From the NCBI RefSeq assembly GCF_025354735.1, contig NZ_JANXMI010000038.1, forward strand, positions 62,001 through 126,000: 64,000 bases of DNA, in the 5' to 3' direction. This DNA is from Rugamonas sp. GTDB taxonomy: Bacteria > Pseudomonadota > Gammaproteobacteria > Burkholderiales > Burkholderiaceae_D. The translations under genes and the position numbers were made by a program. Shown piece after piece: positions 46,663 through 55,583 of the stretch. Below the pieces are notes generated by a model. That model worked only from the letters and a program-made list of their open reading frames with translations, was not told the origin of the DNA and did not search any database. Numbering within the stretch: the stretch's first letter is position 1; each line of letters begins with the position of its first letter.

Positions 46663-46678
46663 CTGTTTGTAAACACAG
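46663..46678. promoter_or_regulatory. LexA-box-like palindrome upstream of the Q candidate
   Basis: CTGTTTGTAAACACAG has the exact CTGT-N8-ACAG form of the SOS box. It lies 10 bases before the ATG at 46653 and is extended by one G/C pair on each side. Confidence 0.45.
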
Positions 46679-46744
46679 GGATTTTAGCATGAGGAAAGTA
46701 ATTTCCTATCGGAATATGGGCGATGCAGTGTCGCGTTGGCGCGA

Positions 46745-47131
46745 CTATGGTTCGACGTGGTATTTATCGCGGAACTTAGTGCGCATCATGTCGCACGTAC
46801 CGCGGACGAAACGTCTCGTGCTTAACTCCTGCAATTGATCAGCAGCTAATTTGTCGCATTGATCTATAACTTGTCGTGCACGCTGCTTCTCTTTGAACTC
46901 CGGGTCATCACCCATCTGCGACCCAATAAACAAAATAAATGCGACGAAACCGACGAAAGCGAGAGCGCAGTATCCTATAATTTTCATAACACTAGCGCCT
47001 ACTTTGTGTGTGTTATGAGCCTCGCTAGCAACGGCCGACTCAACTGAGGCCAACGGTGCGCCACATGCCGGGCACGCAGCAGCCAATGAGCTAACAGGGT
47101 TGCCACATTCAACACAAGGCGAAAGCGCCAT
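46745..47131 (-). CDS. Zinc-ribbon membrane protein
   Basis: The ATG at 47131 has GGAG upstream, giving 128 residues. The N-terminus has two CxxC pairs (CVECGNP and CPACGAP), forming a zinc ribbon. One membrane helix follows at about residues 49-73 (MKIIGYCALAFVGFVAF). The rest is a charged soluble tail with two cysteines. Similar small proteins occur in phages and hosts without a known role. Lysogen surface or exclusion functions are possible. Confidence 0.65.
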   Translation of the reverse strand: MALSPCVECGNPVSSLAAACPACGAPLASVESAVASEAHNTHKVGASVMKIIGYCALAFVGFVAFILFIGSQMGDDPEFKEKQRARQVIDQCDKLAADQLQELSTRRFVRGTCDMMRTKFRDKYHVEP

Positions 47132-47184
47132 ATCATCTCCAGAAAAAGTTTCTGGAAATGATACACGCAGCATTGCAATAAAGG

Positions 47185-48024
47185 CTAGTATTTCAGCGTA
47201 GCTTGCTTGCCTTGAACTCCGCCAGCCGGCGATGAAGAGATCATGATCGAAAGTTTCGTCAGGCCGCGCTTCGTGATGCGAACCTGCTCGTTGACTTTGC
47301 GCTCACCAGTTTCAGGGTCTTCGTAGTTGCCAAGCTTGTGCCAGAGGTACCCCGCATCCTGCTTGTCTTGATAGGCAACGTAGCCCGGTTTCCCGATGCG
47401 ATGATAGATCCACTTCGACAGCAGCAAAAACTCTGTGAGTTTATGCGGTTTCATTTGCAACAACTTGGCGGCATCGCGAATGCAAGATGTGCCATCCGAG
47501 TTGGCGATCAGATCAAAGCCAGCCACGGCCGGCGCCTGTTCGGCAACTTGGTGCTCCAGCTGTACTGCTTTGGCCGTAGCCTGCCGCTGCAAATCGAGAG
47601 CATCAGCCCACGCGCGCGCAGCTGCAACCGGGTCGGCGAAGTTTGGGAGCGCCGGCCCAGACAATGCACGCCGTTCGCACTCGATGAAATATTGACGCGC
47701 TTGCTTACCCTGCGCGTTGCGCTCGACCATCGAAAGCTCCTTGGCCATGTCGAGAGTCAGCGCGTATTCGACGCGAGCCCCGCGATTTCCCGCTCCCCCG
47801 TTTTGGGGAGCGGAATCGACAGCGACAAAGTCTGAATTTTCCACAAAATCGAACTGTTCGATCCTGCCTTTAATCCACGTGGAGAAATCCTTGCCGACCT
47901 TGAGAAATGAATGCAGATCGCGCGCGCTGGTGGTCTGCATCAATGTACCGCCGATTGCTGATTGGCACGTTGGGATTAATGCAGCCGCTTGTTGCAATAT
48001 TTCATATGGTTGACGCGCACTCAT
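47185..48024 (-). CDS. Antirepressor, AntA/AntB plus KilAC domains
   Basis: A 279-residue protein with AAGGAGG before its ATG. The N-terminal domain (residues 15-110) is AntA-like: TTSARDLHSFLKVGKDFSTW, VEYALTLDMAKELSMVE and GKQARQYFIECER. The C-terminal half is KilAC-like (RDAAKLLQMKPHKLTEFL and YQDKQDAGYLWHK). Antirepressors of this form disable phage repressors. It is the distal gene of the arc-led unit, as in P22 immI. Confidence 0.85.
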   Translation of the reverse strand: MSARQPYEILQQAAALIPTCQSAIGGTLMQTTSARDLHSFLKVGKDFSTWIKGRIEQFDFVENSDFVAVDSAPQNGGAGNRGARVEYALTLDMAKELSMVERNAQGKQARQYFIECERRALSGPALPNFADPVAAARAWADALDLQRQATAKAVQLEHQVAEQAPAVAGFDLIANSDGTSCIRDAAKLLQMKPHKLTEFLLLSKWIYHRIGKPGYVAYQDKQDAGYLWHKLGNYEDPETGERKVNEQVRITKRGLTKLSIMISSSPAGGVQGKQATLKY

Positions 48025-48341
48025 TGTGAGCCTCCTTTTGGTTTCATATCCCTGATGATGTCGATCATTGCGGCATTGCCACCGACACAACGAACTATCT
48101 CGGCACTCATTTGGATCGCGCGGTCCGAGCGCTCACCGTTACTCATGATAGTTATAAAAATGTCAGACTGAGTGAATCCGCCCGCGCTAGCCCTGAGCAA
48201 TATCGAATCTACGATTTTACGCAAGCTCGGCGCTGGTAACTCGGTATGATCATAAGCATAGACGGATAGCATCATGAACGATCCTGCGGCACTCATGTCG
48301 TAGCCACCCCCATTCCGGACGAAGTGATCCCGCATGCTCAC
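48021..48341 (-). CDS. Hypothetical protein ahead of the antirepressor
   Basis: A 106-residue product starting at GTG 48341 (overlaps the upstream TGA) or ATG 48335. Its end overlaps the antirepressor start by ATGA. It includes SVYAYDHTELPAPSLRKIVD and SDIFITIMSNGERSDRAIQ. There is no signal or membrane segment. No family was recognised. Confidence 0.55.
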   Translation of the reverse strand: MSMRDHFVRNGGGYDMSAAGSFMMLSVYAYDHTELPAPSLRKIVDSILLRASAGGFTQSDIFITIMSNGERSDRAIQMSAEIVRCVGGNAAMIDIIRDMKPKGGSQ

Positions 48342-48763
48342 GCAAACCGCCCGGTTTTAACGGCTGGGCGATTGCTGCTCTTCCAGGCGACGGTGCTGAG
48401 ATAATCCTGCGGCAGGGTGATGCCGGCGGCGCGAACGATGGTGCGGGAGGACATGGCGCCCTCGGTAACAAGGTCGTACATCTGCGACATGGCCTTTTTA
48501 TCAAAGGCGCTGAATTCTTTGTCGTGCGCCGCGAACCAGTCGCGCTGGAGTTCCATAATAAGGCACAGGTGCTTCAACGTGTCTTCAAGATACGCCAAGC
48601 GGTCGAATGGCGGCTGCTCCATGTCAGCGGTCGAGTCCGGTGCGGCGGCGAAAGCGGCCAGAGGGATAGCAGTAGCAAGTGCAGCTGCGGACCGCATAAA
48701 GTTGCGGCGGCTGGGCTCGACAACTGCTAGTTGATTCTGCTCGGATTTTGATGTAGCATTCAT
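48338..48763 (-). CDS. Phage protein with a Tat-like export signal
   Basis: The ATG at 48763 has AAGGA 6-7 bases upstream, giving 141 residues. Residues 18-40 read as a twin-arginine signal: PSRRNFMRSAAALATA, then a hydrophobic stretch and an AFAAAP cleavage site. The mature part is helical (FDRLAYLEDTLKHLCLIMEL) with no recognised domain. An exported protein inside the second immunity region is unexpected. Confidence 0.6.
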   Translation of the reverse strand: MNATSKSEQNQLAVVEPSRRNFMRSAAALATAIPLAAFAAAPDSTADMEQPPFDRLAYLEDTLKHLCLIMELQRDWFAAHDKEFSAFDKKAMSQMYDLVTEGAMSSRTIVRAAGITLPQDYLSTVAWKSSNRPAVKTGRFA

Positions 48764-48792
48764 TGCAATTTCCTTCATCTGGTTGGGAATTT

Positions 48793-48829
48793 AAGCCCCG
48801 AACCCATCCGCCAAGATTGTTCGGGGCTT
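48793..48829 (+). terminator. Stem-loop below the Arc-type gene
   Basis: An 11-bp stem AAGCCCCGAAC/GTTCGGGGCTT with a 15-base loop is followed by TTTT on the plus strand. On the minus strand (the direction of the operon) only AAATT follows, so it would act mainly against plus-strand transcription or as an attenuator. Confidence 0.5.
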
Positions 48830-48834
48830 TTCAT

Positions 48835-48990
48835 TTACTGATTCAAATTTTTCTTCGCCTCTTCCATCAATCCCCTGAGGAAGGCGACCATCTGCCCGTT
48901 CATCGAACGGTCACGGCTTTTCGATTCTGCCTTTAACCAATCGCGCACATCAACGGGAAGGCGAAGTTGCAGCTTGACTTCTTGCGACAT
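48835..48990 (-). CDS. Arc-type ribbon-helix-helix repressor
   Basis: A 51-residue protein read directly on the minus strand. GGAGG lies just upstream of the ATG at 48990. It begins MSQEVKLQLRLPVDVRDWL, the beta strand and first helix of an Arc/Mnt protein. SRDRSMNGQMVAFLRGLM then makes up the second helix. This is the size of P22 Arc. It diverges from the second RHH gene, with two palindromes between, and leads the unit that ends in the antirepressor. Confidence 0.8.
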   Translation of the reverse strand: MSQEVKLQLRLPVDVRDWLKAESKSRDRSMNGQMVAFLRGLMEEAKKNLNQ

Positions 48991-49007
48991 TTTCCACCTC
49001 CGAAGCG

Positions 49008-49057
49008 CCTTTAAATTGAAGGCATAAATGAAATATACTCCGCCTTCAATTTGAAGG
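49008..49057. promoter_or_regulatory. Paired palindromic operators between the two Arc-type genes
   Basis: CCTTTAAATTGAAGG (49008-49022) and CCTTCAATTTGAAGG (49043-49057) are near-palindromes 35 bases apart. A TATACT (49034-49039) between them could be the -10 of the plus-strand gene. They are probably bound by one or both RHH proteins. Confidence 0.7.
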
Positions 49058-49107
49058 TAAGCTTTATTTTAGTGGCAGTTTTTGCACCCGATGTGTACCA
49101 TCTCGGC

Positions 49108-49626
49108 ATGGCTACCCAAGACGACTACATCAAAACCGCTTTACGGCTCCCCCGTGATCTACATAGTCGCCTCCTTCACTCTGCCGAGGCAAAGGGGCGC
49201 TCGCTGAATGCGGAGCTGATAGATCGACTGCAAGGAGAAGACGCCCCCTCAGCTTTAGTCGAAGTTATAGCGCGACAAAACGCCCAAATCGCCGAACGCG
49301 ACCTCGAACTGCATGCGCAGCGCCTGGAAATTACAGGTCTCGCGTCCACGCTGCGACTTGCGTCTAAGCTCATTCTGAATAATGCTCAATGGACCAAGGA
49401 AGATTTGACAAAATTTTCGCGGAGCGCAAGCGATTTGATCAAGCACATCCCCGAGAGTGTTGATGACCTACTGGAAGATGGCGAGAAAAAAATGAAGCAA
49501 TTTGTCGATGCTAATGAAAAATTTTCAAGCATTATCAAACAGTCCCATTGGCCGCTGAGTGAAGCGGAGAGCACCCGCGCTGTCAAGCGAATTCTCCGCA
49601 CGCCTTTAAAAAAAACAGCAAAGTAA
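49108..49626 (+). CDS. Mnt/Arc-type ribbon-helix-helix repressor with a long helical extension
   Basis: The ATG at 49108 gives 172 residues. An ATG at 49051 in frame would start inside the operator. Residues 8-45 form an RHH domain (TALRLPRDLHSRLLHSAE and SLNAELIDRL). After that a coiled-coil-like helix and a helical tail follow. It points away from the Arc-type gene, the arrangement of mnt against arc-ant in P22. It should repress one or both promoters in the spacer. Confidence 0.75.
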   Translation: MATQDDYIKTALRLPRDLHSRLLHSAEAKGRSLNAELIDRLQGEDAPSALVEVIARQNAQIAERDLELHAQRLEITGLASTLRLASKLILNNAQWTKEDLTKFSRSASDLIKHIPESVDDLLEDGEKKMKQFVDANEKFSSIIKQSHWPLSEAESTRAVKRILRTPLKKTAK

Positions 49627-49869
49627 TTTATTTATTGTACTTTTGCTGCAAAAGGGTCTCCCGAAATGAAGGACCCTTCCCTCACCTCCATTTTTTATTC
49701 GGCCTCGGCGCCTTCGCCTTCCGCACCTTCGGCTTTTATCACCAGCCAGCTCAACACTCTGCGCCGGGTCACGATAGCTGGCCGCCGACAGCGCCCTACT
49801 CCGCTCCGGCGACAGGCGCGCGCCGGCGGTCATGATCGCCAGCAGCTCCTCTCTCGTCAGCGCGCTCAT
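49606..49869 (-). CDS. Small phage protein, convergent with the RHH gene
   Basis: The ATG at 49869 overlaps the stop of the previous gene (ATGA). The first 35 residues (SALTREELLAIMTAGARLSP) look natural. The Arg-rich end runs into the tail of the convergent RHH gene by 21 bases. The natural end may have been lost. No function is known. Confidence 0.5.
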   Translation of the reverse strand: MSALTREELLAIMTAGARLSPERSRALSAASYRDPAQSVELAGDKSRRCGRRRRRGRIKNGGEGRVLHFGRPFCSKSTINKLLCCFF

Positions 49870-50285
49870 ACCCGCAGCGCTCCGGTTCGATTGAACTCCG
49901 CCACGGCGGCGCGCGCGGCACGGTCGATGGCAACGTTCGGCACGCCGCGCAAGTAATCCATCGTGCGGCCGACGCCCACGCGCAGCGCACGAAACTCGTC
50001 GCCAGTGACCATGAGCTTGCCGTGCGCGGCGGCGCGTTCCTGAATTGCCGCTATCGCTTCGACCATCAGCTGGGCCACCGGCAAAATCTCGTGACAATCC
50101 GGCGCGATCCGGCGAACCATGTCGGCGTTGCTGAGCAGGTCGTAGACGTGCTGCTCGCAGAAATGCGGTTGGCCGAGCGCCAGGCTGGCGATGTAGCCAG
50201 GCATCTCCATGCTGACCGCCTTGCGCATGCCGAGCGGCAGAACGCAGGGCTTTGGCTTGTACTTTTTGGTGCGTGGCTTTTTCAT
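49866..50285 (-). CDS. Hypothetical phage protein downstream of replication genes
   Basis: The ATG at 50285 has GAGG upstream, giving 139 residues. It begins MKKPRTKKYKPKPCVLPLGM (basic) and continues as a helical protein (HEILPVAQLMVEAIAAIQE and LRVGVGRTMDYLRGVPN). Proteins like this are frequent after phage replication genes. No role is established. Confidence 0.6.
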   Translation of the reverse strand: MKKPRTKKYKPKPCVLPLGMRKAVSMEMPGYIASLALGQPHFCEQHVYDLLSNADMVRRIAPDCHEILPVAQLMVEAIAAIQERAAAHGKLMVTGDEFRALRVGVGRTMDYLRGVPNVAIDRAARAAVAEFNRTGALRV

Positions 50286-50293
50286 TTCCGGCC

Positions 50294-51117
50294 TCACAAG
50301 CGATTATTTTTTATTGGTTGATGTGCTGGTAGCGGGCGTGTTGCGTTCGTGGCGTGGCGGGTCTGTGGTGAAGCCGGAGAAGCATTCGGCATCGACACGC
50401 CATGCTGCTTTGCGTATTCCGCCACCCGTTGCTCGCGGTTTGCCCGTTCCGCAGCTTCGGTCGCCATGCGCTCGTCGTAGGCAGCATCGAGTCGGGCCTG
50501 GCGCGCAGCGTCGCCATCGGCCAGCAGCTGCTTGATCGCCGCCAGCTGTGCACGGGCATTGTCGTCAAGCGGCGCGGCAGGCGGCCCGGCCAGCAACGCG
50601 CGCGCCGGCGCCGGCAGCAGGCCGGCCACGGCGGCACGACTCAGCGCAGCATCCCGGGCGCCAGCATCCCAGCCGATTGAAGCAGCCCAGGAGGCCGGCC
50701 GGCATTCGGCGCGCGCCTCGGCAACCTTCCGCGTGTAAGCCTCCTTGAATGCCATGCGCGCGCCAACCTCGTCGCCCAGAGCCAGGATCGGGCTGGCCAA
50801 CGCAAACGCTTCGGCGCATTCAACGGTCCAGACGACCGTATCCGCCTCGTTGCGGCTGCGCAGCGCGATGGCCCAAGCCTCCTCGGCACCCGGCCGGCCG
50901 TCGAGCAGCTTGCAGCGCATGGCAATGCCGGCCGGCACCGGCGCGAACTCGCCGTTCTGGTCACGGTAGGCCTGCATGGCGGCGCGCACCACCGGCATCG
51001 GGAACGGCGCCAGATTCGACAGCCAGGCCTTGACCATCGCGGCCTCGGGCAGCGGCTTGCCGTAGGCTGCCAGCGTTTCGGCGAGCAGTTGGCCGAACTC
51101 AGGCTTGTCGGCGGGCG

Positions 51118-51121
<4 letters not shown>
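50294..51121 (-). CDS. Second replication-region protein, possible helicase loader (P-like place)
   Basis: The GTG at 51121 overlaps the TGA of the O-like gene. The 275-residue product has a helical N-terminus (FGQLLAETLAAYGKPLPE), then FAPVPAGIAMRCKLLDGRP and EAWAIALRSRNEADTVVW. Its Ala/Gln-rich C-terminus is loosely folded. It sits where lambda P would be, directly after the O-like gene. That is the only basis for the helicase loader idea. Confidence 0.6.
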
Positions 51122-52048
<927 letters not shown>

Positions 52049-52056
<8 letters not shown>

Positions 52057-52228
52057 GGCGTACCCCTGCCGAATACTTCGTGCGCCCAGTCAGCGCATCT
52101 CGCACCGTGGATTCGGCCACGCCGAACCGGCGAGCCAGTGCACGGTAGCCGGCGCCGCGCACGCCAGGCTGGTGCTGGGCGCGGATGTCGCGGACCTGTT
52201 GGTCGGTGAGGACGCGGCGGCGGGTCAT
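52049..52228 (-). CDS. Small helix-turn-helix protein
   Basis: Read directly: 59 residues with ATGA overlap to the methyltransferase gene above and overlap with the O-like start below. It begins MTRRRVLTDQQVRDIRAQH and holds ALARRFGVAESTVRDALTG, a clear resolvase/HNH-linked type HTH. It may bind DNA for early regulation. The function is unknown. Confidence 0.7.
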
Positions 52229-52989
52229 GATTGGACCTCGGCAAACATGCCAATCTGCTCTTGGCGAATTGGCTCGGGTGCGAATAGTCGCCCCTGACTA
52301 AAGGCCTGCTCGATCCGCCGGCACGCGATTTCGAAATATTTTGGGTCGCGCTCAATACCGATGAATTTACGCCCCGTCTGGATGGCGGCCACACCGGTTG
52401 TTCCACTGCCCATATATGGATCAAGGATGGTGATGTCCGGCGGCAAAAATTCACAGCACCACACCATCAACGAAATTGGCTTCTGGGTCGGGTGCTGTTT
52501 ATTTGGTGTGCCGCGCGTGGCGCTGACGCGGTAGAGCGCTGCCGGGCGGTTGAGGGAAGTCCACGCAAGCTCGACCTGAGAGAAATTCGGCCATGGTTGT
52601 TCTTTGTCCCATGCGAGGATCGCGCGCGCTGGCGGCAGAGGAAAGTAATTGCCGCCCCAAATAATTTGCACATCAGACATGGCGCGCAACTGGTCGAACA
52701 TTTCAGGCGTGGGTGGAATATCCCATTGCACGTCGGACTTGTTGAGGATGCGATTTTTCAGCGTGCCGGAACCTTGCTGGCGCGGCGACTTGCGGACTGC
52801 GCTGGTCGATCCCGCGCCATCGAGGTTCAATATTCCGTAAGGCGGATCGGTAACTACAGCGTCCACGCGACCAAGCGTCGGCAACACTTGCTCGCTACTG
52901 CCAAGATAAAGCGCGGCATTGCCGATAATAAATGGCACAGGCGCGGCGCTGTCAAGGCACTCTTGCTCGTTGCTACTATATGAACTCAT
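52225..52989 (-). CDS. DNA (adenine-N6 or cytosine-N4) methyltransferase
   Basis: The ATG at 52989 has GGA upstream, giving 254 residues. A TTG at 53004 is also in frame. Motif IV is TDPPYG (about 47-52) and motif I is DPYMGSGTTG, in the order IV before I. This is the beta-class arrangement, seen for N4-cytosine and N6-adenine enzymes. No cognate nuclease is nearby, so protection of phage DNA is the likely use. It lies in an overlapping run with NinG and the PAPS-reductase-like gene. Confidence 0.88.
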   Translation of the reverse strand: MSSYSSNEQECLDSAAPVPFIIGNAALYLGSSEQVLPTLGRVDAVVTDPPYGILNLDGAGSTSAVRKSPRQQGSGTLKNRILNKSDVQWDIPPTPEMFDQLRAMSDVQIIWGGNYFPLPPARAILAWDKEQPWPNFSQVELAWTSLNRPAALYRVSATRGTPNKQHPTQKPISLMVWCCEFLPPDITILDPYMGSGTTGVAAIQTGRKFIGIERDPKYFEIACRRIEQAFSQGRLFAPEPIRQEQIGMFAEVQS

Positions 52990-53021
52990 GTCGATTCCGT
53001 TCAAAGGTTATGCCGGTGCCG

Positions 53022-53696
53022 TCAAGCGGCAGCGGCTTTTAAATCTTTCAATTTTTTCTTGTAGTGCGCTTCGATAGCCTGGAAATCGGGAATTTTGTAG
53101 TGGCGCTCATCGTTGTCAGCCATCAGACCGTCGACCATCGCATCGCCCTCGCGCAGCCGTAGCCGTCGCTCGTACTCGCGCTCGTTGCCGTGCAGTCGGT
53201 CATTGCAGTATTTGCATTGGCCCCACACGTTGCGCGGATCGAATTCCAGGTGTTTCGCTGATCCGACTGTGCGCAGGTGGCCGGCATCGTAGTCACCGCC
53301 GATGCGGCCGATTCGCACCAGGATCGTGTCGCAGGAGCAGCACTGCTTTCCCTCGTCCCGCGTGCGGACGTATAGGTGCATGGCCTTCTTGGCCTTGGCC
53401 AGCCACCATTTACGCGGTTTGAGCTTTATGAGGCCCACCTGCCGCTCCTTGCGGTCGGTGCGCGCCTTTTCAAGCCGCACCAGCTCTTGGGCGCATTCCG
53501 GCCCGCAAGCCTTGTGCGAGATCGAGCGCGGCGGGAACGCCTTGCGGCAGGCCTTCACCGCGCACTTGCGCATGCGCTGCTTCGGCTCCTTGACGGCCAG
53601 CTTCGTGACCTCACGGGCCTCGATGCGGTCGGCGCGAGCGAACGCAGTGCGCTTCATGGGCGTGATGCCGGGCTTCATGGGGGCGCGGCGCATCAT
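53022..53696 (-). CDS. ninG: NinG/Rap recombination protein
   Basis: The ATG at 53696 overlaps the upstream TGA, giving 224 residues. NinG marks are clear: a CxxC zinc set (CAVKACRKAF and CGPECAQELV), then KPRKWWLAKAKKAMHLYVRTRD, QCCSC, GGDYDAGHLRTVGS and NVWGQCKYCNDRLHGN. Lambda NinG (Rap) is a structure-specific nuclease that helps phage recombination. Confidence 0.9.
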   Translation of the reverse strand: MMRRAPMKPGITPMKRTAFARADRIEAREVTKLAVKEPKQRMRKCAVKACRKAFPPRSISHKACGPECAQELVRLEKARTDRKERQVGLIKLKPRKWWLAKAKKAMHLYVRTRDEGKQCCSCDTILVRIGRIGGDYDAGHLRTVGSAKHLEFDPRNVWGQCKYCNDRLHGNEREYERRLRLREGDAMVDGLMADNDERHYKIPDFQAIEAHYKKKLKDLKAAAA

Positions 53697-54772
53697 TCGC
53701 AAAGCCCGTACGACGAAGCGCATGCAGTCGGCTCATCTAGTGCCGTCAACAGCGAGAACTGCTTTCCGCCGCGCGATGTATTCGCCCATTCGATGACGGC
53801 ATAGATATCGTTGGCAGCCGCGTGCGCCGGCGCGTTCTGGACGAACTTGCCGCCATTCTCGGCTGGTATGAACGTCGCACCGCCGCGTTTGCTGGCCGCC
53901 AGCACGCGAGCCTCCCACCCAGATATCCGCGAGATATGCTCAGGGAAGCGCTGCCCAATCTGCTTGAGTTCGGGCTTGTTGGCGTTGATGCACGGCATGC
54001 AACCTACCCGCCCCATACCTTGTGTGTACAGCGGATTGGGCTTGATACCCTTGCTTGCGCAATAGGCGAACACATCCGCAGCCGACCACTCGACAAGCGG
54101 CCGGTAAATATGCAGGCCGCCGCCGACAGCCTCATATTTCTTGGCGTTGCGGCGGTTTAGCGATTCGTCTCGACGGACGCCTTGCCAGCTAACCACGGAA
54201 TGCCCTCTCTCGATCAACCCAAGTTGGTACTCGACGGCCATGTTGCGCTTGAGCTCTTCAGTGCAAAATTGTGCTTTGCGCGATGGGAAGCACCCCTTCC
54301 ACAAGCACAGATCGAGGAATGGATTACCGCTCGGATGCAGCACCGCCAGAGCGCGGCGCTTTGCCTTGTTGGTCCAACGCACGCGCTCGCCGCCGCCGAC
54401 TTTGATGGTTTTCTGTATCGGCTTACCCTTCTTGTCGAGTGCGATGTTGCCGCGGCCATCGCGTTTTGGAACTGCCTGGCCGGCCGCGTCGAACACTGGT
54501 TGGGTGGCGTACTTGCGCCGGGTGCGCTGGTCGCGCGCAATAAATACCCGCTTACTGGCGATCTCATTTTGGAAGTTGGCGCGCAACGTAGCGATGACAA
54601 CACCGGTGGCCTGCTCGAGATAGTGCAGGTACTCATACACGGCCTGGTGTTCGTTGCCGGTATCGCAGAAGATGCCGCGCACACGGTCGGTGCCGAAGCG
54701 CTCGATTGCCAGTAACAATGTCGCCGCACTGTCCTTGCCGCCAGAAACGGATACCACGTGAATAATGCTCAT
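53693..54772 (-). CDS. PAPS-reductase/ATP-pyrophosphatase-like phage protein
   Basis: A 359-residue protein with the PP-loop SVSGGKDSAATLLLA (8-22) and CDTGNEH typical of the PAPS reductase/sulfotransferase family. Later cysteines (WKGCFPSRKAQFCTEE and GRVGCMPCINANKPE) could bind a metal cluster, as in DndC/IscS-linked enzymes. Phage members are widespread. Proposed roles include DNA or tRNA sulfur modification, but none is proved. It lies between a winged-helix gene and NinG/methyltransferase. Confidence 0.8.
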   Translation of the reverse strand: MSIIHVVSVSGGKDSAATLLLAIERFGTDRVRGIFCDTGNEHQAVYEYLHYLEQATGVVIATLRANFQNEIASKRVFIARDQRTRRKYATQPVFDAAGQAVPKRDGRGNIALDKKGKPIQKTIKVGGGERVRWTNKAKRRALAVLHPSGNPFLDLCLWKGCFPSRKAQFCTEELKRNMAVEYQLGLIERGHSVVSWQGVRRDESLNRRNAKKYEAVGGGLHIYRPLVEWSAADVFAYCASKGIKPNPLYTQGMGRVGCMPCINANKPELKQIGQRFPEHISRISGWEARVLAASKRGGATFIPAENGGKFVQNAPAHAAANDIYAVIEWANTSRGGKQFSLLTALDEPTACASSYGLCE

Positions 54773-55245
54773 GGCTGCCCCCCACTCGCCAGCGCCGGAC
54801 CAAACAACGCCTCAAACAGCGGATCGCGCGCCGGCACGATGCGCGCCAGACGCACTGCATAATGCGTGTCGTCGCCAATGATGTGAACGCTGCGCCCCGG
54901 CACGCTCGGCGGCGCGGGCTTGACCGGCTTGTACTGCTTGCGCGTCGGCGCCCGCGATGGCTGGTCGATCTCGGCCAGTAGCGCGGCGATCTTCGCCTCG
55001 TCGAGCGTCAGCTTATAGATGACCTTGCCCAGGTACGTCGCCGTGCTGTCGATATGGCGCGCGACCTCGATGATGCGGTCTTCGCGCAATTCGCGGACGT
55101 ACTTGCGCGCGCCGGATGGTGAGAATTTCAGAAGGTCGCAGATATCAGCAGCCTCCATCTGGCGCGCGCCGAATGCGTCGATCAAGCAGCGCAGGTTTTC
55201 GAGGCGACGGCGGGTGTTGAGCGTGTCGCGGGTTCTAGGCGTCAT
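54769..55245 (-). CDS. Winged-helix DNA-binding protein
   Basis: A 158-residue protein that overlaps its neighbours by ATGA on both sides. The N-terminal half is a winged helix (RQMEAADICDLLKFSPSGA, then KYVRELREDRIIEVARHI). The C-terminal half is Pro-rich and less ordered. It may control the early operon. No family name is certain. Confidence 0.65.
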   Translation of the reverse strand: MTPRTRDTLNTRRRLENLRCLIDAFGARQMEAADICDLLKFSPSGARKYVRELREDRIIEVARHIDSTATYLGKVIYKLTLDEAKIAALLAEIDQPSRAPTRKQYKPVKPAPPSVPGRSVHIIGDDTHYAVRLARIVPARDPLFEALFGPALASGGQP

Positions 55246-55583
55246 GGCTGCGCCCCGCTATCGACAACTTCCAATCCTAGCGCCGCCGCAATGTGATGCT
55301 CCAGGGTTGCGCCACGCGATTTCTGCCATCCTGGCAGCATGAAGATACGGTCGCAAGTCATCAATTGCGTGATGTCCTTGCGCATGCAGGTTTGCCAGTG
55401 TGCAGCCATCTGCGCAACATCCATCTGTGCGCAGGCGGCCAGTTCGTCGGCGCCGCCGTTGATTTCGGCTGGATTGATGACCTCGTGGCCGGCAGCGCGT
55501 TGTCCGGCGGCCGCTGCGTGGAAGGCGGGGAAATTGAGGTCGATGTGGCCGGTCATTGGGCCGGCGATGTAGGTGCGCGTCAC
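55242..55583 (-). CDS. DUF4406-domain protein
   Basis: A GTG start overlaps the upstream TGA, giving 113 residues. It begins MTRTYIAGPMTGHIDLNFPA and has GHEVINPAEING and RIFMLPGWQKSRGATLEHHIA. These are DUF4406 features of a nucleoside 2-deoxyribosyltransferase-like fold. Such phage proteins may act on nucleotides. No direct evidence here. Confidence 0.8.
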   Translation of the reverse strand: MTRTYIAGPMTGHIDLNFPAFHAAAAGQRAAGHEVINPAEINGGADELAACAQMDVAQMAAHWQTCMRKDITQLMTCDRIFMLPGWQKSRGATLEHHIAAALGLEVVDSGAQP

